Part shown: in pieces, positions 10,722 to 22,550 of the stretch
Numbering within the stretch: the stretch's first letter is position 1
Layout: every line of letters begins with the position of its first letter
DNA from: Druceiella hillmani
Taxonomy: Eukaryota; Arthropoda; Insecta; Lepidoptera; Hepialidae
Assembly: GCA_039881145.1 (NCBI GenBank)
Contig: JAYKKI010000005.1
Span: 25,685,001 to 25,749,000, forward strand
Direction: 5' to 3'
Length of the DNA: 64,000 bases
Translations under genes and position numbers: made by a program
Notes under the pieces: generated by a model
The model's input: the letters and a program-made list of their open reading frames with translations, nothing else
Told to the model about the DNA's origin: nothing
The model's database searches: none

Positions 10722-12951
10722 CAAAATAAATACTCCCTCTTAATTGTACTGAGGGTAAATTAATATGTTAAGTCGCCACTAGAGAGTTGAAAAAATATAT
10801 TTTCCATATTTTCTGTTGTCATTAATTGTTCGTACAAAAACCTTTTTATGTCATTTATAATTTCGAGACCTTTTGGAAAATTATTATGCGCCCAAATGAT
10901 CTTGAATGAGTAAATGGGTCTTGTTTTTAATCGCTGTGGATATTTTGTAGTTTAGTTAATCTTCATATTACTATTGCACTGCGGTGTAAGTGTCATCCTA
11001 ATCTACATTAGGCAAATATAAAACTACCTCGTATAAATTTTCCTCGTAGTTAATACCGATGAAATCGTAAAGGAACTCTTGCAACGATGGTTAAGTTTAA
11101 GTTATCGCAGAGATTCTTGAATTGAATTATTTATTGTAATTATTAAATACCGCATTGAGAAGTAATGAAGTAAAGGCTTTGTGGATTATACTGTGTATAC
11201 GAATGCATGTTATGAAAACACGAAAGCTACATCATATGCAAGGGAACAAAACAGAATAACATTTAATGCGAAAGAAAATGTTTTTAATTATTATGCTGCT
11301 CCATCGAAAAATCAAAAAATGTATTTTCAAATACATATTTCATTATTAACTGACTAAGAAAAACGTTCACTAAAATATTTCTCGGTTCTAATATCAAGAA
11401 ACCCGAGTAAAACATTTGTGTTATCATAGACAAATATTATTAGAAACTATATTATGGTTATATTAGATAATTGGGAACATATGTTTCGTGGATATAAAAC
11501 ACAAATATAAAAAAAATAAAAGATTAAATTCTGATATAAACACAGGATACATTTTAGACCTGTTTAAAATTGCATATCCAATGTTGTATCATAACGGAGT
11601 AGTTTTTAAACGCGCATTTGTTACATATATTGAGAAACACATAAATCATAAAGTCCGTTATATTTAGCGGAGCCAAAGTTACGAATTAATAAAAATGTAC
11701 CTGAAATGTATTAAAAAAATAAGAGATATAGAAATTTCCAATTTATCCAATAGTAAACAGTGGTATGACAATAACTAAATTTGTGCTTCGCTTTTTATTT
11801 CAAGCAATTGGCGACAGATAGCGATGTATTTTAATCTCGATGTGGATTTGTGTACATAGTTAAGGCTATATCTTAAATGTTAGAAGTTTTTAAAAAAATA
11901 ATATAAATATTAGAAACGTAATATCACCATCAGATGAGATTCCTGTCGTACAGTTTATTAATCTATCAGCGGAGACCTGATAACAAATTATCACGAGTAA
12001 CATATTAATGATGATTAAATGTACTTGCTGAACGGGCTCTACTACACATAATTAGAGGTAAAACTTTTTAAAGCTGTCAAACATAATTTTGATTACTATT
12101 TTCAGGGACTTAAAAGTTCCAAAAACTTTGCAGGACTTTATTAGTTATGAGAAGTAGTTAAATCACAAATCTAGCATACCTTTTTCGAGTTTCCTTAAGT
12201 CCGATTGAATTATATCTCTCCACGGTAATAAGATATATACTAAACTCTTTGTAGCAATTTATTGAAAAAAGGTACTTGCTCAAATAATAACCTGAGTTAC
12301 GCAGTGGAAATAATTTTTTTCCAGAACGGAAATGTTTACAAAAAGGAAAACTTTGATTAAAATTAATACATGATTGAATCATAAGAAAATACTCATATAT
12401 TAAGTGTAAAATTGCGATACAGTCTTTGTATTTTATAAAACGGTGTCTAATAGTAATGAAATTGTTATCTTATCGACTTGACTTACATTATGTGGCACAT
12501 TTCTTAATAAATTGCTATTTATAAAAAATATAAATCATACGCATTATATAAAAACCATTTTAAATTTCTTTGTTTACAATATAGAGGCGAGCGCAGGTCA
12601 TATTTAAATCTCGCATTAAAATTCGTCACATATAAATTATGTATGTTATTACATCCATTTATGTTATTTTTCAGATATAAAAATATCGATATTGCTTTTT
12701 GTTCACATTTTCATCTCTCAAATTTATTTCATATATTCCTTTCAACATATTACAAGCTGGCGATGTGCACATTTGTGCAAGCGTGTTATGTCACATATTT
12801 ATAACACGGTACAGAATATTATCGCACCACAGTTAGCCAGTGTATAAGTATTTGTGTAAAAAATAAGATTACCACAGAATGAACATTTTATTAAGAAACC
12901 TTTCAAGTATTAGTTTAAGTCTAGTGTTTTCAACACACACTTCGAGGGTTC

Positions 12952-13069
12952 TGTACACATTTAGGCTCTTATAAACATTATAAAGATACATAGTATTGTC
13001 CAAAACATATGGACAATACAATGTACACATTTAGGCTCTTATAAACATTATAAAGATACATAGTATTGT
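12952..13069 (+). repeat. recent 70-bp-period duplication
   Basis: A 48-bp segment starting TGTACACATTTAGGCTC is present identically at 12952 and 13022. The joint between copies carries a small hairpin (TATTGTCC...GGACAATA, 12994-13018). Identity across 48 bp implies a young event compared with the diverged repeats nearby. Confidence 0.9.
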
Positions 13070-13534
13070 AAAAATAAAATTGTTCATAATGTAAATTAAA
13101 TGCTTACTTTACCTTTCATGGGCATAAAACATGGTTCATATTTAAACAATTATGACATTTGGTATCATCGCTATAGGTTTCCTACAACCTTTGCATAGGT
13201 TTCTATAAATTCAATTTTTTATATTTTTATTATAATTTTAGGTTGAATATTTTCGAAAATGACAAATAGAGAACACACTTTTTCGCATTTTTTCATTATA
13301 ATACGAAAGATATACTACCTAAAATAATGAAAAAAATGTCGATCCCTTAACTTAAACTACACAAATATACTCCACACTATATTTGTATGGAATAAAAAAA
13401 ATAGGGCACTTAATTTGGCCCTCCCTAAAATTTCCATGTAAATATTTGAGTGTTAGCGTGTGAGTGTATTGTGGGTTAACTATTGAAATATGTGTGGATG
13501 TTTTATAATGTTTTGTTTATGTTTTATAACTATA

Positions 13535-13676
13535 CCAAATGTCAAGTTTCTACGTCAAGCAGTTTCTAATTAAAACGGCTATGACAGACACTCAATCTGT
13601 CTGTCACAACCTGTCACAGCAGATATGAGTAATATTATTAGGGATACATTTGTTCTTTTCAGTTACGGAAACCTAA
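13535..13676 (+). repeat. TACGGAAAC-tailed dispersed repeat, copy 1
   Basis: Order of landmarks: CCAAATGTCAAGTTTCTACG, TCAAGCAGTTTCT, a GACAGACA/TGTCTGTCAC stretch, then TTACGGAAACCTAA. The same order occurs at 38561-38692 and in part at 39240-39490. The arrangement resembles a short repeat I recall as abundant in lepidopteran genomes. Confidence 0.6.
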
Positions 13677-14028
13677 TAATGGTTAAAATAGATGCAGTTA
13701 ATTAAAAAAAGTAGGTAGTGCAGCCTACATAAAGTCAACTAATAAAAAGCTCGATATTTTGTTTTATTTCAGTTATAATCTAAATGTCAACTGTTGCCAT
13801 AAAAACATTGGTTATTGCTTGACAATTGCATATTTCTACAGTTATAATTTAATAAGTTATTAACTGATATTACTAAGGGAATTATGTGTTCCTTAGTATT
13901 GAAATAAACAATCGAATACTTTACCGAAAACATGTTTTTTATGTACTTATTAAAAAGAGAATCCATACATAAAACTATACATTGTCTGTCGATTTGATTT
14001 GCTAAATTAGTATTTTTTTTTAGTTAAT

Positions 14029-14100
14029 TAACCCTAGTAATTAAAATGAATAAATTAGTTCTATTGTTAACTAATTTATTTATTTTAATTACTAGGGTTA
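14029..14100. repeat. 32-bp-stem hairpin, one mismatch
   Basis: TAACCCTAGTAATTAAAATG continues to a 32-nt arm, mirrored after an 8-nt loop (CTATTGTT) with a single mismatched pair. It is the longest short-loop palindrome in the window outside the MITEs. Confidence 0.9.
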
Positions 14101-15770
14101 TCTTGTGGAAATTTTATAAGGCACCACTTAAAAGTAAAGGCAAACGTTCGAAAAATAAATCGTAAGAGAAATTAAAATAAATGAAACTAAACAAAAAATT
14201 GGTTGTCTGTAAAGTCTGTTTATGGACGATAGTTTTACGTGATAACATCATGAACATTGATGAAAAATTGCATACTTTTATGAATTAAATTGAATTATTA
14301 TCACTGAATTATTATTGTTTTGTATAATACAAAGAAGGAGTTAATTGAGAATTACAATTTTTTCGATAAATTAACATTTATTTACACTCGCTAATTCAAA
14401 TTTTTTTTTACTTAGATTATACAAATTAATTACAAGTAGCAATGTGCTATTAAAAATTTATTTACAACTTACACTCATGTAAACTGCTAGCTCTGACTTC
14501 ACGCGAGAATAGAGATAAATTCCGACGCTTGGGCCGATCGTATCTCTCTATCACTTGTTCCGCTCTCTCGCTTGCTCGCTCAGGCTCAGGCGGAACGTGA
14601 CACATTTTCATGCGTGCAGCCGGTGTTAATCGATTTATAAGACGCTATCACGTCAAAACATAATTAGGGAAATCAAAAGGTATCAGAAATAAGAGAGTAA
14701 AATTATTTTTTTTGTTGATTAATCCATCTACTAAACTTAAAGTTATGAAAAAATGTGTGTGATTAGAAATTTACTGAAAGTGTGTAGGAAAATTATTAAA
14801 TGATTTTGGTTATACCCAAAAAAGTAGAACGGCGTAGAACTTTGAAATTTGGTAGTGCGGTGTTTTTATTGACCCATTGTTTCTTGTTCTCTTGTAGCTC
14901 AGCTTCATGTTGCGTGGTATATTATTGTGGTAAGTATGTCAAGTCGAAAGTTGATGTGATTAGAAGTAATAAAAAAATTCCGTTTATTGCTGAAGGACTG
15001 GACAGAAAGGAGCTTTGAGAGAGTTATTCCTCATCTCGCGTATATTTGATTGCCAATATTTAGGTAAAGTAAAAAGTAAATACTAGGTTTTACGTCATTG
15101 CATCTCCAAGAACAGACAGTTTCAATATTAACTTATATCAGTCTCTCTTTATACTTTCAGTCACCTCACAAAAACAAATGTGTGAAATAATACTATTTCC
15201 TGCACTGTTGTGATTACATTATTTTGATAACCACGTAGTAGGTATAATTTAAATTGTTTGTCAGAATTCAGAGAACAAAACTGTTAGTATTTCAGTAGCT
15301 TGGTCGTATTTATTTTAACTAAGCAAACGTGTCATAAGTACTATTATAAAAGAGCAGTAAGTGATGCTTTAAATACTGCTTCATCTGTCAAAGTCAAGTA
15401 AACCGCTGTGTTTAGCTTAAAGATAACACGAGAAAAAATATTCGCAATGACACATGTACTATAGCATAGGGGAGTTGGAATCAAAGAAAAAAAAACACAA
15501 CAATTGTGACCTTTAATCTCGGAAGCTGAAGAGCTCCTTAATCATTGTTTATGTATGGATTCTGTCTGACATCAAAGCCACGCTGGATTTACATTAAACG
15601 CTTTGGAGCGAAGTCAATTTACATGATTGGATAAAGGTATGTTTGTTCAAGTAATAGCCTAGATTGCTTTGTTCACGCGACTTTGGATATAATCATATAA
15701 ATAATGTAATAAAAAGACAACGTAAGTCAAATTGGAGAAAGTCAAAAGAAATTTATGATGTGAATTGAGT

Positions 15771-16290
15771 AGTTTTTTGGATTGTAATGACAATTTTAAC
15801 GATTCACGTAACCTTCAATATGAAAGTGTGAATCATCGCTAAAATAAAAACTGTTCATCACATTTTCCTCTGAAAAAATATCTAACGTTTTCTAAGAGTA
15901 AATTTTCCACTTGTTGTAGTCTTTAGGTTTGATTTTTAAACGATGTGTATTTTATAGGGATGTAATTTTAAGTCTAAAGACTTGAACTATGGATATTCGA
16001 AGAGGCAGCATGTTTTCTAATTGATTTTCATGGATGCTCTTCGACTGCAGCAGCGACGCGATTAATGTTTTCAATTGATCACACAGATCTATTTTGAGGT
16101 CCACTTGAATGATTTAGTGTATATCCTGACTTTGCTACCCACAACTTGATATACTGAGCACTGGACGCATCATTAAAACGTCCGATTTAAAATGATTTGC
16201 AAAACTTGCGTCGTGCCTCACTACGCCAGAAATACGCTTCCACAGCGTAAGCGCTGTGCCAGACCACACGATGACTAAAAAAATCCGCAC
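15771..16290 (-). pseudogene. DD41D mariner-like transposase pseudogene (decayed)
   Basis: Read on the minus strand through several frameshifts and stops, the order of motifs matches the transposon at 18.68 kb: HSAYAVEAYF (like HRAFAVETYI), QYIKLWVAK (like QLWVARF), ENINRVAAAVEEHP (like ENVERVMVSVVENP), SIRKHAASS, KPKDYNKWKIY, and the first catalytic region FSDDSHFHIEGYVNR followed by NCHY. The first catalytic Asp is present. The second and third catalytic regions are not found downstream, where sequence becomes unassignable, so the copy is 3' truncated. No terminal inverted repeats were identified. It is clearly a different, older member of the same group as the 18.68-kb element, lying 2.4 kb away in the opposite orientation. 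Confidence 0.75.
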
Positions 16291-16599
16291 CAATGAACAA
16301 TCGAACTCCACTCCTCCCTTTCTTCTAGCCCCGTTGCTTGCCGAGATAGTCGAGTTTAAAGTTTGAATTCGGCGCTGAGACACCCGTTACTGACATACTT
16401 CGTACCGGGTTCTACTTATATGACCATCGAATAGATTAAATATTTTTTTAGTCGTGTTTGATATAAATTGGCAGCTGTCTTTAATTTTTTTTTTCAGTTA
16501 CACATCCTTTTTTCAGAGTAGGTACGTTTATTTATTATTTCTTACTTCATTTGTTTAAAAACGTTCATGTATATAAGTACGTGTACACACTCGTTTATA

Positions 16600-16706
<107 letters not shown>

Positions 16707-16749
16707 AAAAGTGAGCGGAATGCGAGCGGGGAGGAAAGTAGGCAAAAGT

Positions 16750-18016
16750 AATATACATAACTCCGTAAGGCATGATTAATTGAAATGAGTGTTAAACGCG
16801 TATATTGAAAGCTTCTATTGATAGAGTATAGCTAAAGAAGTATACCTAAGTGATTCTCCTTCCACTAATTACCAGTATATACAACAAATGAATGTCCATA
16901 AAATATTTTTTTATATTTCATAATGAGGAAGGTAAACAAATTTTAAAGCATAACTGTAAGCCACAAGCAACTAGAGTCGTAAACCTGAAGATATGTTATA
17001 TCGCACCAGTTACAAATGGAAGCAAGTACGGTTGCGCCGCAACATAAAACATAATCAGATTTTTTGAACTGGAAGACATCGAATATATTTTAAAGACGAT
17101 TTAATTCAAAAGGGTAACAAAGATGGTAAAACTTTTTATCAGATGTAGATTTTGGTTTAGAGAGTGTTTTTATTGAAGGTTCTATGATGGAAATCGTACC
17201 TCTGAGACTGCTGGAGGCGCTAAGACCCACTTTTTTTTTTTAAATTTAAGACCTAAAAAAAAAGTCAGATGTAGCAAGTTTAGTTTGCAAACCTTGGAAA
17301 GAAACTTGGGACTACAAATCACAATAACCTGAGTATGACTTAAACTAATTGATGGACCCGTTTTTAGAGCGCACTTAATGATTAACTTAAAATCAGTATT
17401 AACAGTACAATGAAATTAAATTATATGGTTTTCTGAAGGACCGTCGGACAACTCAGATTAAATGATGGGAGGATAAAATCATGTTGTGAAAATTTAGAAG
17501 CGGGGAGTTGAGTTTAAATGATAAAACATTTAAGATAAGAGGTAATAGTAAGATTTAAAAGATAATTATGGCTATTAATATGAAAAGTAGTAAAATAAAG
17601 AAAAATAGGCAAATTACTCGATATAATAGTAAATATGCTTTTGTTTTGCGTTTGTGTAGATCGTATTATGGAAAATGGATGTGACAGTAAATATAAACCT
17701 GTAATATATTCAAATTGATTATGTATGCGACTATAAAAAAATAAATAACCTAGCAGTGTTTCACAGCAATAAAAGATACTACTTATAAACATTACATGAT
17801 GAACAAACGGACTTTTGCTCTGGCCAAAGTGTGGCCATGCAATTTATATATAGCCATTGCAAAGCATGGACTAACTAGCTCAAAGTTTATATTTTTTAAT
17901 AACGGTAATGAACTTAATTATTTTTTTTAAATACCTTAAGCTTTTACTACGTTATTAATAAAAATTATTGACGAGGTAAAAATCAGTCAGACGACAACGA
18001 TAAATCAAAATAACCA
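16750..18016. other. unassigned AT-rich DNA
   Basis: No gene, transposon motif or notable repeat recognised between the 16.6-kb microsatellite and the 18.0-kb palindromic repeat. Confidence 0.6.
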
Positions 18017-18081
18017 ATTATGGTCCATAACGTAATGTATTATGGTCCATAACGTAGTCAATTATGGTCCATAACGTAGTG
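18017..18081. repeat. three tandem 22-bp palindromic units
   Basis: ATTATGGTCCATAACGTA occurs at 18017, 18039 and 18061, an exact 22-bp spacing. Each unit carries the odd palindrome TTATGG-T-CCATAA followed by ACGT. The first 18 bases are identical in all three; the last four vary. Confidence 0.9.
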
Positions 18082-18610
18082 TTTTCTAATACATTTTTTG
18101 AAATTTTGATAAAAGTAATTTAAAAAATCATAATGAACCAAAAATAAATTGAATATTAAATAATATAGGCCATGAAAGGATGAAATGAATTTTATTAATA
18201 GACAATGCGTCGATGACAAATATAAAATCGTACGTTACATCTCGACGACGTGGGCAACCGTTATGTCCGAGTATTCAAAGTGGCCATGAGAGATAATAGA
18301 CGATCGTGCTTAATCATAACTATTGTTTATTTAATTTTAACAAAAATAAGTTGGGACACTTTTTCTGAACTTAATTGGGTAATTAGTTATATTTTTTCAA
18401 CAAATACTAACTATATAATCGAAATTCTTTCTCAAAAATTCCGGCAAACAGACAGTTTCTCTTTTATTCATATAATTCATCCACCTCTATATACTAAGAT
18501 AAAAAAATGATTGTGCGGGCGAAGTACAATATTTTACTATGTTACTTAAATAATTATTATGAAGGATTCCTGCAACGCACCGCTGTTAAAAGAAATCTTT
18601 TCCACAACTT

Positions 18611-18621
18611 TATATATATAC

Positions 18622-18676
<55 letters not shown>
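18611..18676. repeat. (TA)n, left flank of the DD41D transposon
   Basis: TA repeat interrupted once by ACGT, running directly into the terminal repeat at 18677. With 19992-20066 it forms one microsatellite split by the insertion. Confidence 0.95.
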
Positions 18677-18679
<3 letters not shown>

Positions 18680-19990
18680 GTGTCCAGTGGCAGATTTCAA
18701 AGTTTGAACAAAAATAGTTTCTGAACGCAACACATAAGAGAGGCGCGGGGGGCGTCATTAGAAGCGCAATCGGTGTGGATGTTTTAATAGCCATGGAACA
18801 GTGGAGTGGAGAGCACCGCGCTTTTGCCGTTGAGACGTACATTTCGAGTAGATTTTCGCAGTCTGTAGCATGCCGTCGATTTAATAATCGTTACAGTATT
18901 CGTCGATTACGTGATGGACCATCGATCAACCTCATTCAGTTATGGGTAGCAAGGTTCAGAGCTACAGGATCAACATTAAATAGGCCCAGGCCAGGACCTA
19001 CACCATTGGTAGCCACGGATGAAAATGTCGAGCGTGTTATGGTTTCTGTCGTTGAAAATCCCCGTTTATCACTGCGTACACGTTCATCGATATTGAGAAT
19101 TCCGAAATCAACTTTACAGGTGCGAAAAAAGCTCAAGTTCCATCCATATAAAATTCAAATTGTTCAAAATTTACACGATTCTGACTTTGAATTAAGAAAA
19201 ACTTACGCGGAGGTGATGTTGTTGAGATTTCATACTGCTACCCGGATGGGCAACATATTCTTTAGTGACGAAGCTCACTTTCACATTGGAGGGTATGTGA
19301 ATAAGCAGAACTTTCGTTACTGGGATGTCCACAACCCAAGACAAATGCATCAAGGGCATTTACATAAGCCTAAAGTAACAGTCTGGTGTGCCATGCCTGC
19401 ATCTGCAATCATAGGGCCTTATTTCTTTGAAAATCAACGTGGCCAAACTGTAACTGTGTACTCGGAGAGATATGCCCAGATGTTAAATGACTTTTTCAGA
19501 GTAGAACTACAGAATAGTCCATCCTTCAACCAAAACACATGGTTCCAGTAGGAAAGGGCCACAGCTCACACTGCTAATGTATCTATGAATGCAGTGCGGC
19601 AGTTATTTCCAGAAAAAAACCATATCCCAAAACGGTACCGTACCGTGGCCACCTAGTTCAACCGATTTAAGCCCACGTGACTTTTTCTTATGGAGATACT
19701 TAAAATCCGTTGTTTACAAAACAAATCCGAGCACTGTGACACAACTTAAAGAAAATATTGGAGCCGAAGTCAATAGGATACCCCAGTCGCTCTGCAAACG
19801 CGTTTTTGAAAACATGCGTGCTAGACTCGAAGAGTGTGTCAGACTCGATGGCCGCCATTTGGAAAACGTGGTTTTTAAAAAATGAAATCCGCATTTGTTT
19901 TTATAAAGTTAAAATAAACCTACTTTGTGTTAGAGGTGTAGTTCTTTTTTTCAATTTTTTAAACATTGAAATCTGCCACTGGACACCCTG
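18677..19990 (+). mobile_element. DD41D mariner-like (rosa-group) transposon, near full length
   Basis: 1314 bp bounded by inverted repeats: left CAGGTGTCCAGTGGCAGATT (18677 onward, 24 nt) and right, reverse-complemented, CAGGGTGTCCAGTGGCAGAT (25 nt to 19990). The arms are identical except for one missing G on the left. The left flank is TA; the right flank reads CA then TATATA, so a TA target duplication with one later change is likely. Inside is one transposase gene with two disabling lesions and a lost catalytic residue. Both flanks are (TA)n, so the element landed inside a TA microsatellite, which offers many TA target sites. The near-identical TIRs and long open frames suggest it is younger than the other wrecks here. 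Confidence 0.92.
18793..19885 (+). pseudogene. DD41D mariner-like transposase, disabled
   Basis: DNA cut-and-paste transposase. ATG at 18793 (MEQWSGEHRAFAVETYI) begins a first helix-turn-helix; NRPRPGP near residue 60 resembles the GRPR-type linker; a second HTH follows (RLSLRTRSSILRIPKSTLQ). The catalytic domain has its first Asp in FFSDEAHFHIGGYVNKQ. The second region should read WFQQDGATAHTA, but here CAG has become TAG (19549-19551) and the Asp codon reads GAA (Glu), with Gly to Arg beside it. A one-base gain in the A7 run at 19613-19619 shifts frame. The third Asp lies in LSPRDFFLW at 19679. Correcting the frame gives 41 residues between the second and third acidic positions, hence DD41D. 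The C-terminus ends ...GRHLENVVFKK. It is about 364 codons, normal for the group. It cannot make active enzyme. Confidence 0.9.
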
Positions 19991-19991
19991 C

Positions 19992-20016
19992 ATATATATA
20001 TATATATATATATGTA

Positions 20017-20066
<50 letters not shown>
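19992..20066. repeat. (TA)n(TG)n, right flank of the DD41D transposon
   Basis: TA repeat with GTATC interruption ending in a (TG) run. Counterpart of the 18611-18676 tract on the other side of the insertion. Confidence 0.95.
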
Positions 20067-20619
20067 ATTTACATTCACAATTTGATCCGGTAGGCAGAGC
20101 TACAATCGCATTTTAGAAATACTTTTTTTATTTTTTATATAGCATGGAGCCGCAGGCACAACTAGTTATTAGTATATAAAGTATATGTTGTTTTGCTACA
20201 ACGGAAAGCAATTTCATTGGTTTATTATATTAGCAATATTTTTAATAACAAAATCGAAGGTTACTTTCTCGTGAAAAAAAACGATATGACTGTCTATTCG
20301 TTTCTTTTTAACCTTCCATACCTCAAACTGAAAAATGGAACCATTTTAAAATCATTCACATGACTATCTGTTTATTCGCTTATCGCAGTTAATTTTCTCA
20401 GATACGATGCTACGCCGAAAGTCGAAATTTGGTGTAGTAATATAACTTATTAAACCACACGCTCGTATTTTCCACTATTTTTTTTAGAATGTTATTTTCA
20501 GAATTAAAGAGGAAGTAAATAAAACACTGGATTTCTTTTTAATTTTATAAATTGTGTACGACGTACTTTGAAAGGGTGTTGTTTCACAGTTCTACATTGC
20601 CTATTTAAAATCAAATATT
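20067..20619. other. unassigned AT-rich DNA
   Basis: No coding or repeat signal recognised. Confidence 0.55.
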
Positions 20620-20625
20620 ATTTTG

Positions 20626-20895
20626 TTGAATACATTTGGCGTTAATTTTGTAGAAATTCATTATTCGCAATTAAATGAAACTACGTAATGTAGTATTATT
20701 TCTAATTTCTTCAAGGCCTTTACCACAACCTAGGTTTCGTTGTATTACAACATCTTCAGGTGGGTTATTAACAAAGACCTTTCCTAATAGCCCACCTGAA
20801 TATGTTGTAATACAACGAAACCTAGGTCGTAGTAAAGAACTTAAAGAAAGTAGAAATAATACTACATCACGTAGTTTCATTAATTTGTGAATAAA
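20626..20895. mobile_element. palindromic MITE, copy A
   Basis: A non-autonomous element that is one large imperfect palindrome. The core (20675-20880) reads ATGAAACTACGTAATGTAG ... CCTAGGTTTCGTTGTATTAC ... TTCAGGTGGG, a short centre, and then the same sequence reversed to GTAGTTTCATT. The outer left end, TTGAATACATTTGGCGTTAA, is shared with copies B, C and D; the right outer end is only partly preserved. Because it is palindromic it gives similar ~70-codon open frames on both strands, which I regard as accidental. No TIR match to any autonomous element in the window. Confidence 0.85.
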
Positions 20896-21395
20896 ATATT
20901 CTAAAAAAATTCGAATATAAGGAATTCGTTACACTAACTTCTAAAACTGCTGGACCAAAGTGAAGAATAAAAAGTATTGGTAGAATATGACTAGAACAGG
21001 TTTGAAGATCCCATGATAGTGTTCTGTTACTAACATCTAGCGCTTCCACTCAACAAAATTAACACTATCCCTAAATAGGACTATCCCTAATCAAATAGCC
21101 ATTTAGCACCTCCATTCTAAAACACATGCGAATGCTCTAAATGCCTTAAAAATCGATCCACTCTCAACAAAAACACAGTAAAAACTTGTATGACTATTGA
21201 TACGTTTACGTGTGCTCTCTATTCAAAACTCCATGCGCATCGTCGTGTTCATTGCAGTGGAAAAAATTTTTTTCGCGGCCTGCATCTGGAAATCGCAGGA
21301 ATATGCCAAGCTGTCTTAAAGCAAATTTAAACAAGCTAGCTCGGAAAGCGTCATGCCACGTAACGGACTGTGAATTTTAATTGTCACTTTTGAGC
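20896..21395. other. unassigned DNA
   Basis: Contains a small duplication, ACTATCCCTAA twice near 21062 and 21080. Otherwise no recognised feature; it might include more of the R1-like fragment to its right but I cannot show it. Confidence 0.5.
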
Positions 21396-21399
21396 CAGC

Positions 21400-22470
21400 T
21401 TTTATTCAACCACTCAGATACATCGGGAAAAAACAATGTTGTGTTCCCACCTTCAGAATTCGTGGAGGCCCACTAAGACTGCCAGTGAGCACAGACGATC
21501 TCCAAAATACGTCTCTTTCTTTCAATAAGAAGGTCCACTCCACGTAAGTGTGCTTGAGATGAGAGTAATGTCTGCTACTTTTCGTCATTGGTTCCGAAAA
21601 ACTTATATCGGGCATATCGAGTTGATTGGGCAATCAAAGACCATTCTGATGGACGAAATCCTCCAAATGCCTTGAATACTTCAGGCAAGATTGTTATTTA
21701 GCGTGTGCATAAATAATTACTAGACCGCGAACAGTGTTAAGGTGCTCGCAAAATATTTCGGTAGGCATCAAGTACTGAAAATAGGCACTAATAATAGTAA
21801 ATTGGACCAAGTCTAGAGGAATCTTGGTCACTCCGCAGTATTCATTGAACAAGTGTTTCAGGAACAAGACTCCTATCTTTCTTGGATCCAAAGTGAAAGC
21901 CTCATTATATTCAAGTCCTTTCTCCAAAACTAAGTGGGGTCAATATCCAATCCCAGGCTACTCCCCCAGGATATGTTCCTGCACACACGCGAGGCAAAAT
22001 CTGTGGGATCAAGAGTATTCGAGAGCTCAGTCATGGCTGTTGAACTACGCTCCGTATTCAGTTGAATGACTTCCAGTGTTATGAAGGGTAGGCTGTGCTC
22101 CTAACTGCCCTTTCCTGGGCAATCCTGTTCAGATACCCCGGTGCTCCGCGGGCTTCTTGAATATCGTGCAGGTGACACATATATCGTTTCAGAAAACCTT
22201 GTGCAGCCTTTTCCGTCAGGGTCGTTTTGTGTGCAGCGGTTGCACCACTGCTTATCTTTTCAGTGGCGTAACCGTATGGGTGGCACCTGAAACAACGCGT
22301 CATTTGCACGAAATCTACAATTCGACACAACGTCCAGTCAAAGAGCGCATGACCTGCCCTCAGTATTATTTTCTGCTTCGCTTGGGGGAGTTCTACAACG
22401 ATATTCCTATTCCCATTTCTGGCAAATATCATATTTGCTCCGACAATACAGCTTCTTAGGCTGTCTAGGG
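21400..22470 (-). pseudogene. R1-like non-LTR retrotransposon fragment (gag end and endonuclease)
   Basis: Read on the minus strand from 22470. The first part (to a stop at 22079) resembles the end of an R1-clade ORF1/gag: DWTLCRIVDFVQMTRCFRCHPYGYATEK fits the linker and first CCHC knuckle of such gags, but the His is Tyr and the last Cys is lost. The frame that begins over the ORF1 stop (LEVIQLNTERSSTAMTEL) matches the start of the apurinic endonuclease domain of ORF2. It is followed, after frameshifts, by DPRKIGVLFLKHL..., FTIISAYFQY and EHLNTVRG, like the V.SVYFQY and HLE.L segments of this domain. Reverse transcriptase is absent, so this is an internal fragment. The gag side stops at a (TA)n tract (22478). 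Assignment rests on remembered family motifs. Confidence 0.62.
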
Positions 22471-22474
22471 TCCG

Positions 22475-22477
<3 letters not shown>

Positions 22478-22550
<73 letters not shown>

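Larger units (their letters stand above)
9359..15770. other. 6.4 kb of unassigned AT-rich DNA
   Basis: No gene recognised. It holds hairpins at 9506-9533, 10686-10721 and 14029-14100, a 70-bp-period duplication (12952-13069), a short ~22-bp direct duplication at about 9605-9650 (TATAAATTTGTTAATCTACG twice) and one TACGGAAAC-tailed repeat (13535-13676). Patches at 9840-10010 and 14500-14640 are noticeably less AT-rich, the latter with CTCTCGCTTGCTCGCTC; both could be transposon pieces but I cannot assign them. An open frame of 72 codons at 14800-15018 has no recognisable motif. Confidence 0.6.

Noticed and set aside
14800..15018. 72-codon plus-strand frame with a Cys-rich hydrophobic stretch
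   Set aside because: Could mimic a small secreted protein, but no motif and no repeat or promoter context support it.
18546..18842. Minus-strand open frame over the left end of the DD41D element
   Set aside because: Shadow of the microsatellite, TIR and transposase start; no independent motif.
19700..19894. Minus-strand open frame over the transposase C-terminus
   Set aside because: Antisense shadow of a clearly identified plus-strand gene.
20671..20890. ~70-codon open frames on both strands with similar peptides (also at 28677-28877)
   Set aside because: They are mirror readings of a palindromic MITE; the peptide similarity follows from DNA symmetry, not coding selection.
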